Of a stretch of DNA of 15,804 nucleotides, positions 8,118-14,000 are shown piece by piece. How positions within the stretch are numbered: position 1 is the stretch's first letter; every line of letters begins with the position of its first letter. Source of the DNA: JAKEGK01 sp036507695. Lineage in GTDB: Bacteria; Pseudomonadota; Gammaproteobacteria; SZUA-152. The DNA lies in contig DATCIR010000347.1 in NCBI GenBank assembly GCA_036507695.1, positions 1 to 15,804 of the forward strand, read 5' to 3'. Made by a program: the position numbers and the translations under genes. The notes under the pieces are model-generated. The model made no database searches. It was not told where the DNA came from and was given only the letters and a program-made list of their open reading frames with translations.

Positions 8118-9236
8118 ATGGATGAACTGCACGAAGCCCGTTTTTACGAAACACTGCCGGATGGACATGTGCTTTGCACCTTGTGCCCGCACGACTGCCG
8201 CATCGCCGACGGCGGGCGCGGCGCCTGTGGCGTGCGCTACAATAAGCACGGCAGACTCTATACGCTGGTCTACGACAGAGTTGTGTCGCGCAATGTGGAG
8301 CCGGTGGAAAAAAAGCCGCTCTATCACTTCTATCCCGGTTCAACCGCCTATTCCATCGGCACGGTGGGCTGCAATCTGCGTTGCGCCTTCTGCCAGAACT
8401 GGCAGATTTCCCAGTGGCCGAAGGAACACCTGCCCAAACGAATCGCTCCGAACGGCAAGCTGGAAACACAGGAACCCATCTGCCCGCGACTGGCGGAGTT
8501 GGAAGCGGCCATTCCGGGTGAGCGCGTCACGCCGCAAAGCATTGTCGATGCGGCACTAAGCGCCGGCGCCACTTCAATTGCTTACACCTACACGGAGCCA
8601 ACGATCTTTTATGAACTGGCCTACGACACGGCGGTGCTGGCGCGGCAGCAGGGGCTGAAAAATATTTTTGTCACCAGCGGTTATATCAGTGAAGCGCCAT
8701 TGCGCGAGCTTGCGACGGTGCTGGATGCGGCGAATGTGGATATCAAATACTACAAGGAAGAGAGTTACCGGCATATCAGCCGCGTGCGCATGCAGCCCAT
8801 CCTCGACGCGATCCGTCTCTACCACGAACTGGGGGTGTGGCTGGAGGTGACGACCCTCGTTATCCCCGGCATCAATGACTCCGATGAAGAGCTCCAGGCC
8901 ATCGCCGGGTTTGTGCATTCGGTCGGCGCCGGGGTCCCCTGGCATGTCTCGCAATTCTATCCCGCCTACAAGATGCGCGATGTGCCCGTCACGCCCCTGG
9001 AAACCCTGCGCCGGGCAGGCGGCATCGGCCGCGCCGCCGGCTTGCGCTATGTCTACGAGGGCAATGTGCCCGGCGAGCAAGGTGAGGATACTTATTGTTA
9101 TCACTGTAATGCGTTGCTGATCGACCGTTATGGGTTCCATGTTCGGGCCAACCGCATCGTTGGTGGATGTTGTCCCGATTGCGGCGCAGCAATCGACGGT
9201 ACTCACATGAGCGCGGTCAAGGAAGCAGTCGATTGA
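8118..9236 (+). CDS. amrS: Radical SAM enzyme, AmmeMemoRadiSam system type
   Basis: Radical S-adenosylmethionine protein of 372 residues. The iron-sulfur cluster motif is CNLRCAFC, with Cys85, Cys89 and Cys92. An N-terminal cysteine set (Cys20, Cys23, Cys27, Cys37 in CTLCPHDCRI and GACGVR) and the YxFYPG-like stretch HFYPGSTAYSIGTVGCN are characteristic of the AmrS group, related to pyruvate formate-lyase activating enzymes. A C-terminal Cys-rich tail (Cys327, Cys330, Cys351, Cys352, Cys355) could bind zinc. The reaction of this group is not established to my knowledge. The usual partners AmmeMemoRadiSam A (AMMECR1-like) and B (Memo-like) are not in the window. AGGTGAT near 8106-8112 supports ATG 8118. 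The gene probably precedes the small gene at 9332 in one transcript. A more distant PflA-like activase is the alternative reading. Confidence 0.85.
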   Translation: MDELHEARFYETLPDGHVLCTLCPHDCRIADGGRGACGVRYNKHGRLYTLVYDRVVSRNVEPVEKKPLYHFYPGSTAYSIGTVGCNLRCAFCQNWQISQWPKEHLPKRIAPNGKLETQEPICPRLAELEAAIPGERVTPQSIVDAALSAGATSIAYTYTEPTIFYELAYDTAVLARQQGLKNIFVTSGYISEAPLRELATVLDAANVDIKYYKEESYRHISRVRMQPILDAIRLYHELGVWLEVTTLVIPGINDSDEELQAIAGFVHSVGAGVPWHVSQFYPAYKMRDVPVTPLETLRRAGGIGRAAGLRYVYEGNVPGEQGEDTYCYHCNALLIDRYGFHVRANRIVGGCCPDCGAAIDGTHMSAVKEAVD

Positions 9237-9331
9237 ACCGCGCTGTGTGCGGAAAGACGCTACACTGGTTGCATACTTGAGCAGGACGACGTTACGCAAG
9301 AACATTTTGCATAAAGACAGGGAGCGCCGGT

Positions 9332-9559
9332 ATGTCTGAGGAGACAGTGGAAATAGACATTCAGGAAGATATGGAAGTATCACAACGTTCATGGCTGGTG
9401 ACGAAACTCGAACAAGAGCAGGGAATTATCGGCGCTTGGTTTGCGGGTGGGGATCACCATCGTCTTACCGTCCATTATGAACGTGGGCATTTCAGCCATG
9501 TTACGTTATTGGATACCATCAAGGAACACGGTTTCCACGGCGAGATTGTGGGCGCCTGA
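9332..9559 (+). CDS. Small His-rich protein, HMA-like fold without CxxC
   Basis: A 75-residue soluble protein with an acidic N-terminal tail (residues 1-15) followed by a pattern that resembles the beta-alpha-beta-beta-alpha-beta ferredoxin-like fold of heavy-metal-associated domains: VSQRSWLVTKLEQEQGI, then a strand AWFAGG, then RLTVHY and LLDTIKEHGF. The metal-binding CxxC of true HMA domains is absent, and there is no cysteine at all. Instead it has seven histidines (His42, 43, 48, 53, 56, 66 and 69). AGGGAG at 9319-9324 supports the start with 7-base spacing. It lies 95 bp after the radical SAM gene on the same strand. A metal-related role is inference only. Confidence 0.75.
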   Translation: MSEETVEIDIQEDMEVSQRSWLVTKLEQEQGIIGAWFAGGDHHRLTVHYERGHFSHVTLLDTIKEHGFHGEIVGA

Positions 9560-9629
9560 TAAAGCGCGATAATCACGACCTACTTACATATGATAGGTAG
9601 ATTGGTTATTTTCAGCCGCATAGGAGGTC

Positions 9630-9821
9630 ATGACACCGTTCAGAATAATGATGGACAGAATAAACAGCTTCGCGAAGGTTATTGTCCTATTACTCGCTTG
9701 CCAGGGAAATATTTTTTGTTTACTCCCCCTTTTTTTCCTAAACGGCAAACTAGCGCTAAACAATACCAACCCGGTCTATAGAGTATATAGACCGGGCTTG
9801 ATCATTATTGAAATGATATAA
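9630..9821 (+). CDS. Possible small hydrophobic protein
   Basis: An ORF of 63 codons with a strong AGGAGG at 9622-9627, but only 2 bases before ATG 9630; further ATGs at 9648 and 9651 are too far for that site. The product would have a hydrophobic core (KVIVLLLACQGNIFCLLPLFF) suited to one membrane pass. Its last codons run through the hairpin at 9770-9796, which argues against it. I do not recognise a family. It could be a small membrane peptide or chance. Confidence 0.25.
   Translation: MTPFRIMMDRINSFAKVIVLLLACQGNIFCLLPLFFLNGKLALNNTNPVYRVYRPGLIIIEMI
9770..9796. terminator. 11-bp perfect hairpin between convergent genes
   Basis: CCCGGTCTATA (9770-9780) and TATAGACCGGG (9786-9796) form a perfect 11-bp stem with loop GAGTA. 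It sits between the plus-strand gene ending at 9559 and the minus-strand gene ending at 9852, the position expected of a shared terminator. Neither side has a true T-run, so it may stop transcription weakly or protect mRNA 3' ends. Confidence 0.5.
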
Positions 9822-9851
9822 ACCTGTTTTTTTACCGCATAAAGTCCATTC

Positions 9852-10217
9852 TCATGTTGCAGGTTTGGGGCGTTTTTCATGATGCGAACGTTCGAGACTA
9901 TGTTCAATGTCGCTATCCGGGATCGGGTGATGTCCCAGGGCGGCGTCTACTTCAAACGGAAATGTGCCGCAAGGGTTCCGTTCGGACATACCGCAACTTC
10001 TGATGCTAAAAATGTGGTAGATAGGATCCAAGCCAAAGATGGCTGTCAACATCGGATAAACCATTATCAATATGGCATAGTGGTACCATGCGGGCACGGA
10101 TGGTTGTGAATACACCAGATATACGAGAAAGCCCATCACCACCGCACCAATTGCAAACCGCAGGGACCGATCAATCCATCCAAGGTTCTGAATGATTTTT
10201 ACTTTAACCTCTTTCAT
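9852..10217 (-). CDS. DUF2892 (YgaP-type) two-helix membrane protein with His-rich tail
   Basis: Small inner-membrane protein of 121 residues. The N-terminus NLGWIDRSLRFAIGAV fits the DUF2892 / YgaP-like transmembrane domain (typically NxGxxDRxxR). Two helices are predicted at 19-36 and 45-63, followed by IFSIRSC, equivalent to the Cys-containing end of that domain, with Cys75 and a second Cys83. The tail to residue 121 is rich in histidine (His96, 97, 106, 112, 113) and is longer than the usual domain. The start at 10217 was chosen over a start 11 codons upstream (10250), because GGGAGG lies 6 bases before it and there is no such site for the longer form. It may be co-transcribed with the DUF1540 gene, which lies 153 bp upstream. 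Function is not established; DUF2892 often appears near sulfur or metal handling genes. Confidence 0.82.
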   Translation of the reverse strand: MKEVKVKIIQNLGWIDRSLRFAIGAVVMGFLVYLVYSQPSVPAWYHYAILIMVYPMLTAIFGLDPIYHIFSIRSCGMSERNPCGTFPFEVDAALGHHPIPDSDIEHSLERSHHEKRPKPAT

Positions 10218-10370
10218 GATTGCCTCCCGGTGCTGTTGTTCATGAATCAAAAATTACTGCTTCATTAGCCGGCTGTCTGGATCTTTAATTTAACTCCCGC
10301 CCAAAACGGGCTATGCACCCTGCAGGACATTAATTCACTGATCCCGGTTATAGCCGTTATCACAACTGCT

Positions 10371-10667
10371 TTACGCCGGTGAAAATGTTACACATACGGC
10401 ATTGTCTTGTTTCATGCGAATGGAAATACCGTCGGCCTGGCATTCATAGTCGTTATTAAATGAACACGCGGAGACTTTGCACGCGCCCACGCCCGCGAGC
10501 TGCTTGCCCTTGCTGTGCGATGATGCTTTAAAAAACGTATCGCACATGGCATTGACCCCGTCACCTACGGTAATAGCCCGGGCGTGACAAGCGTTCTTAA
10601 CATTGTATACACAGTTGGTTACTTCACAGTTGCTTACTTGGGGCATTTCAATGGAAAATTTTTTCAT
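10371..10667 (-). CDS. Double DUF1540 cysteine-rich protein
   Basis: A 98-residue protein made of two DUF1540 modules. Each has four cysteines in the same arrangement: Cys14, 19, 27, 42 and Cys63, 68, 76, 92, with conserved surroundings CxxxxCxYN or CxFN, CxAxxI and CxTF. The cysteine spacing suggests a small metal-binding fold, probably zinc, but this is inference from the pattern. No signal peptide or membrane segment is present, so it should be cytoplasmic. GGAGG, 7 bases before the start on the minus strand, supports the ATG at 10667. The gene lies upstream of the DUF2892 gene on the same strand. The role of DUF1540 proteins is unknown to me. Confidence 0.88.
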   Translation of the reverse strand: MKKFSIEMPQVSNCEVTNCVYNVKNACHARAITVGDGVNAMCDTFFKASSHSKGKQLAGVGACKVSACSFNNDYECQADGISIRMKQDNAVCVTFSPA

Positions 10668-10782
10668 TTTCTTTCCTCCGTCAATAATTATGGATGATAA
10701 TCAACGAATATAACCACGAAGCCGGAAATGCACTGAAAAACAACAACGAACGGAATCTGCTAAGTCTAAGTCGGGTTGCTGC

Positions 10783-10804
10783 GATGTGAGAAGGATGTGA
10801 GAAG
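10783..10804 (+). repeat. 11-bp perfect tandem duplication
   Basis: GATGTGAGAAG occurs twice in direct succession (10783-10793 and 10794-10804). Ten bases to the left TAAGTC is also doubled (10761-10772). Confidence 0.85.
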
Positions 10805-11097
10805 TAAAAAAATAATAGTTCATTCGGGCAGGAATTGCATTGATGATTCTCAAGCTTTGGTCATTAATTTTAAAGCATCGATGCATCCTGATGATTAAAA
10901 TATTTTATCGGCAATGAGGACATGGATAGGCTGGGTCTACGTAACCTGTTGAAAGGTTTCGCTAACAATTGATAAAAGAGGGCAATTCACTCCTTGCGCA
11001 GTGATTTAGCGGCCGAGTCGGTAGTTCTAAGATCGATTGCGTACCAGCAATAGTGTGGAACAATTGTGGACAAACGTTGTAGAAATCAAAACGTGGC

Positions 11098-11123
11098 GTT
11101 TAAGTATAACGTTTAAGTATAAC
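11098..11123 (+). repeat. 13-bp perfect tandem duplication
   Basis: GTTTAAGTATAAC is repeated exactly at 11098-11110 and 11111-11123 in non-coding DNA. Confidence 0.9.
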
Positions 11124-11182
11124 AATTCAGGCGATATCCTGGGCATTTATTATTAACTACTTATCAATAAGCCGCGTCAGAA

Positions 11183-11442
11183 AAATCTGTGGGTATCCAA
11201 CGCCCAAACAACTTTAAACGCAAAGACGCAAAGAATTCAAACTAGTACAATCCATGCGGCCGCATCGTCAGGATACGCTATTGGACCGCCTAGCTGGAAT
11301 CCAAAATTCGATCCTCACCTATTTTTTAAGAAATTATCCGTTGTCCTTTGCGCCACCGCGTCTTTGCGTTTAATACCGGTGTTGAGCTGCCCACTGATTC
11401 TTCGGAAGACCCGTAAATAGCACTATTAAACTTTTTCCAATC
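11183..11442 (+). repeat. Dispersed intergenic repeat, copy 2
   Basis: Second copy of the repeat at 1310-1562, same orientation. Inside it AAACGCAAAGACGC (11216-11229) is the exact reverse complement of GCGTCTTTGCGTTT (11358-11371), giving 14-bp inverted ends around a 156-bp core. Further CTTTGCG and GCAAAG blocks strengthen the symmetry. The right edge reaches the stop codon of the phosphoesterase gene at 11441-11443, so the repeat abuts that gene or extends into its last codons. Confidence 0.75.
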
Positions 11443-12184
11443 ACAGCGCTATGGTGCATTGTGCATTGAACCCATTGTTGTGTTCATCAGGCACGTATCC
11501 CCTGGGATTACAGACGACACGGGTGTAATTCACAACATAGTCGAATGCGTCATGGGTGTGACCATGCACCCACAAGGCGATGCGGCTCGCTTCCATTAAG
11601 TATCCCAGGTCCGTGATAAACGCGGGAGTCAGTGAATCGCCCCGAAAACGCGGCGCAATAGACCTAAGGCACGGAGCATGGTGGGTAACGACAACGGTCT
11701 GGCCATCGAAAGGCTCGCTGAGCGTGCGCTTAAGCCAGTCACGGCTATCGTTGTGAAGCTGAATGGAATCTTCCGGGCTGAAGGACCGGCTGCCGTTTTT
11801 AATCAGGGAGAAGTCATTCATGTTTCTTTTCGCATGCTTGATCGCAAAGTACTTCATGCCTGTGCCGTATAATGCAAAATCCGTCCATAGTGTTGCGCAC
11901 AGGAAGCGCACCCCATCGATGATACACAGCTCATTATCCAGCACCCGCACATTGCCTGCCGCGCTAGCCTTGAGCTGTTCGAGCAGCGAAATGTCATGAT
12001 GATAGTACTCGTGGTTCCCCGGAACATAGATAACGGGTTTATCCATGCGCCGTTCATTGGCCCACGCCACGCCGTCTCGCCCCACACCAATATCGCCCGC
12101 CAGGATGACTACATCCGCGCCGGTTTCTGGAATTTGAAACGGGGCGAATTCAAGATGAATATCGCTGAGAATATGGAGTTTCAT
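11441..12184 (-). CDS. Calcineurin-like metallophosphoesterase
   Basis: Cytoplasmic two-metal phosphoesterase, 247 residues. The motifs occur in canonical order: SDIHLE (Asp8, His10), GDIG (Asp31), GNHEYY (Asn57, His58), THHAP (His168) and HGHTH (His207, His209, His211). No signal peptide or extra domain is seen, and the length is usual for single-domain members. The substrate cannot be predicted; members cleave phosphomono- or diesters including nucleotides. The start codon is the first unit of a 13-bp tandem array, and no Shine-Dalgarno is present, so initiation may be weak or leader-dependent. The final codons touch the edge of dispersed repeat copy 2. It appears to be transcribed alone. 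Confidence 0.92.
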   Translation of the reverse strand: MKLHILSDIHLEFAPFQIPETGADVVILAGDIGVGRDGVAWANERRMDKPVIYVPGNHEYYHHDISLLEQLKASAAGNVRVLDNELCIIDGVRFLCATLWTDFALYGTGMKYFAIKHAKRNMNDFSLIKNGSRSFSPEDSIQLHNDSRDWLKRTLSEPFDGQTVVVTHHAPCLRSIAPRFRGDSLTPAFITDLGYLMEASRIALWVHGHTHDAFDYVVNYTRVVCNPRGYVPDEHNNGFNAQCTIAL

Positions 12185-12259
12185 TGTGGTTGCCTATTGT
12201 GGTTGCCTATTGTGACTGGCTATTGTGACTGGCTATTGTGGCTGTCTACTGTGACTTTG
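12182..12259. repeat. 13-bp tandem array, 6 units, across a start codon
   Basis: Read on the plus strand the units are CATTGTGGTTGCC, TATTGTGGTTGCC, TATTGTGACTGGC twice, TATTGTGGCTGTC and TACTGTGACTTTG, each exactly 13 bp (12182 to 12259). The CAT opening the first unit is the complement of the phosphoesterase ATG. In the mRNA the leader therefore carries repeated copies of the CACAATR sequence found at the start itself. Thirteen is not a multiple of three, so copy-number change would not keep any upstream frame. Confidence 0.9.
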
Positions 12260-12268
12260 GAACACTTT

Positions 12269-12298
12269 AATCTAGAGCTAGTGGCGGTTTCGCCGCAA
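12269..12298 (-). promoter_or_regulatory. Weak candidate promoter for the phosphoesterase
   Basis: On the minus strand TTGCGG (12298-12293) is 18 bp from TAGATT (12274-12269). The matches to sigma-70 consensus are 3 of 6 and 4 of 6. It would place the whole 13-bp array in the transcribed leader. This is the best pair seen, not a firm call. Confidence 0.25.
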
Positions 12299-12460
12299 TG
12301 CTGTTTGAGTCGGCACTGAGGTGCGTTCCATCGTTGCAAAAAGATCTGGTGAAATTCGATCGGCTTTCCCCGTCACCTTACAACGCAATCAGTATAGGAA
12401 GGGAACACCAACGTGTAAATCGGTTAGCAACGCTGGTATCCGCTTAAGCTTTCTTAGACG

Positions 12461-12567
12461 TATCTTTTTGAGGGTGAAAAGTGCGTTCTAAGGCTAAAAA
12501 TGATGGGTATTTTTGAGTTATATCTTTTAAAGTGAAGAGCTTACGTAGGTCCGACCCAAAATAATCC
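12461..12567 (+). repeat. RAYT-flanking structured repeat, left copy
   Basis: Matches 13502-13608 in direct orientation at a constant offset of 1041 bp. The conserved ends are a hairpin-plus-tail block (CTTTTTG, AAAA, GTG, TTCTAAGG at 12464-12493) and a distal block TTACG..GGTCCGACCCAA (12541-12559). The middle of about 50 bases keeps its length but not its sequence. GGTC/GACC at the core of the distal block is self-complementary and is preceded by GTAG, the type of foot seen beside REP palindromes. Confidence 0.75.
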
Positions 12568-12621
12568 AAAATAATTATGGATCTTGTTGTTTTACGATGT
12601 AGTTAACGGAATTATTCGGCA

Positions 12622-13380
12622 TTATTTAGACTTAGATCGCTGTTGTCGCCGCCAAAAAGGCATGTACGCTATTTCCGTTTCACGCAGCACATAGGTATTG
12701 GCGTCGCCTTCTATTTGGCGATACTTGGTTTTTACTCCCAATTTTTCCTTTAGGTTCATAACATATTGCTTACTGCCTACAGCCAAACTGCGCGACCATT
12801 TTTCATCTCGTTGTAATGCGCCTTCGTTTATCGCGGCATCAATCCACTGCCGATGGGTTTGTTGCAAGACCCTGCGAGACTTAATGCCCAGTAAGTTCAT
12901 TAGTGCCTCATGGTCGACAATCCGATAGCGGCGCGCGGGGCGTTGAATTTCGTGATAGCCGCAGTCCGGCCACTCACCGGGATGACGCACAGCTCCCGCC
13001 CTCACCATGTTGAGGTCAATGTAGGTGAGGCAGCGCCATAGATGTTCATCGGTTTCAATGGCCGTTGCGTGGTAACGATCTTCCCAGTAGGCGCCTTTGC
13101 GCTGCTTACGGTGATTGTATTCCTGGGCGACTCTGCCGGCGATCAGTTGCATGCTGCGCTGGATGCAATCGCGTTGCGTGGCGTTCACCAGCAGGTGAAT
13201 ATGATTGCACGTCACCATATAGTTTAAAACACTCAGCCCATAGCGTTTCCTGGCTTCGTATAACCAGCGGATCCAGTTTTCCCGGTCTTTTTGGAATTTA
13301 AGAAGATAGTCTTTTTTATGGCAACGATGGGTAATGTGCCATACATAACCCGGCACAAAATGGCGGTTTGCTCGCGGCAT
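12622..13380 (-). CDS. REP-associated tyrosine transposase (RAYT, Y1 family)
   Basis: Single-strand DNA transposase-like protein of the Y1 HUH superfamily, 252 residues. The metal-binding HUH pair is His60 and His62 in CNHIHLLV. The probable nucleophile is Tyr120 in YIDLNMVRAG, at the position expected from E. coli TnpA-REP. GAYWEDRYHATAI and the N-terminal MPRANRHFVPGYVWHITHRC are typical of RAYTs. The Lys/Arg-rich C-terminal extension (residues about 180-252) is present and the frame is intact, so it may be active. A weak AAGGA lies about 10 bases before ATG 13380. RAYTs are normally domesticated and act on short palindromic repeats rather than moving themselves; the flanking direct repeats fit that picture. 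IS200/IS605 TnpA is the alternative, but the length and motifs favour RAYT. Confidence 0.93.
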   Translation of the reverse strand: MPRANRHFVPGYVWHITHRCHKKDYLLKFQKDRENWIRWLYEARKRYGLSVLNYMVTCNHIHLLVNATQRDCIQRSMQLIAGRVAQEYNHRKQRKGAYWEDRYHATAIETDEHLWRCLTYIDLNMVRAGAVRHPGEWPDCGYHEIQRPARRYRIVDHEALMNLLGIKSRRVLQQTHRQWIDAAINEGALQRDEKWSRSLAVGSKQYVMNLKEKLGVKTKYRQIEGDANTYVLRETEIAYMPFWRRQQRSKSK

Positions 13381-13501
13381 GTCATTACATCCTTATCGTT
13401 CGCCCATTTCTTTAGTGTTAATTGCTGAATGGGATTATATGGGGAATTCTCGCCCCGGTAAAATCGGGTATGCTTATTCAATTTCCGGCATTGCTTAGCA
13501 A

Positions 13502-13608
13502 CGCCTTTTTGGGCGCAAAAAGTGGCTTCTAAGGGCGTTTTTTGCTACTTATAACGATTGTTATTGTTAATTATTAATTAGTTACGGTGGTCCGACCCAA
13601 TCTAATCA
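13502..13608 (+). repeat. RAYT-flanking structured repeat, right copy
   Basis: Direct copy of 12461-12567. Here the hairpin is stronger: CTTTTTG (13505-13511) pairs with CAAAAAG (13516-13522) over a 4-base loop, and AACGCC (13500-13505) can pair with GGCGTT (13534-13539) around it, followed by T-rich sequence. The distal block is TTACGGTGGTCCGACCCAA (13582-13600). It lies upstream of the RAYT start in its coding orientation. Confidence 0.75.
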
Positions 13609-13802
13609 CATTGCGGCAGCGTATCCACGGCGCTCACTACAGACTCGGCGCATGGTAGAGCAGAGTCGCGGGAAATCCGCGAAGCGAACCGCTTGCCGTG
13701 TTTATGGATTTGCCAATACAGAAAATACAAGCTGGCGAATTCCGCGTCGCCTACCACTCCGGCCCGCCACGCGTGATCTAATTGAGGGATGTTTTCGAGC
13801 AT
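13602..13802 (-). CDS. Short hypothetical ORF, possibly a gene remnant
   Basis: Sixty-six codons from ATG 13802 (a TTG nine bases upstream is also possible). The product contains EFASLYFLYWQIHKHGKRFASR, which looks protein-like, but I recognise no family. Its stop codon lies at the very edge of the right RAYT repeat, so it may be a gene truncated when that repeat arrived. No Shine-Dalgarno is seen. It could equally be a chance frame. Confidence 0.25.
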   Translation of the reverse strand: MLENIPQLDHAWRAGVVGDAEFASLYFLYWQIHKHGKRFASRISRDSALPCAESVVSAVDTLPQCD

Positions 13803-14000
13803 GGTGCGCAATTAAATGAACGTTCAGTCCGCATTTTACCCGCCCTGGGTCAGGCGTTAGTCCGAATATATTATCTATCGCTGCAAACAAAGCCTATGTG
13901 AGGCCTTCATTAAAGTTGTCATTTTCCGGGATGGGGAATGAAATTTTTACATCCTGGATTCCATTCCTAAAGGCGCAATAAGAAACGGAGCCTCTTTCAT

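Larger units (their letters stand above)
9560..9851. other. Convergent spacer with a strong hairpin
   Basis: These 292 bp separate a plus-strand gene from a minus-strand gene. They contain a possible small hydrophobic ORF (9630-9821) and the hairpin at 9770-9796. A pyrimidine-rich tract (CCCCCTTTTTTTCC, 9725-9738) lies between them. Nothing else is recognised. Confidence 0.5.
10668..11440. other. Long non-coding spacer, 773 bp
   Basis: AT-rich in its middle part and without a believable gene; a 61-codon minus-strand frame at 10701-10886 has no ribosome site and an unlikely composition. It contains tandem duplications at 10761-10772 (6 bp), 10783-10804 (11 bp) and 11098-11123 (13 bp), and copy 2 of the dispersed repeat from about 11183 to the phosphoesterase stop. 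The stretch 10805-11097 holds nothing I can identify. Confidence 0.6.
12260..12621. other. Spacer between phosphoesterase and RAYT
   Basis: No gene is seen. The stretch holds the weak promoter candidate, about 150 bp without recognisable features, and the left copy of the RAYT-associated repeat (12461-12557), followed by a 10-bp tandem duplication CCAAAATAAT at 12556-12575 that overlaps the repeat end. Confidence 0.5.
13381..14000. other. Region between RAYT and the 460-residue protein
   Basis: This stretch holds the right RAYT repeat copy (13502-13608), a possible short gene remnant (13602-13802), and about 200 bp (13803-14000) in which I see only a weak imperfect hairpin (AAGCCT/AGGCCTT near 13890). 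No terminator with a T-run was found after the 460-residue gene. Confidence 0.5.

Noticed and set aside
8574..9392. Minus-strand open frame of 272 codons opposite the radical SAM gene
   Set aside because: The opposite strand encodes intact radical SAM and Cys-rich motifs over the same bases; this frame has no recognisable fold or ribosome site.
10701..10886. Minus-strand frame of 61 codons upstream of the DUF1540 gene
   Set aside because: It lacks a ribosome site, has a composition unlike a protein, and includes the 11-bp duplication.
12182..12259. CRISPR array
   Set aside because: Contiguous 13-bp units without spacers.
12622..13380. Complete IS200/IS605 insertion sequence
   Set aside because: The protein is longer than IS200 TnpA and has RAYT-type motifs; no tnpB or typical IS ends were seen.
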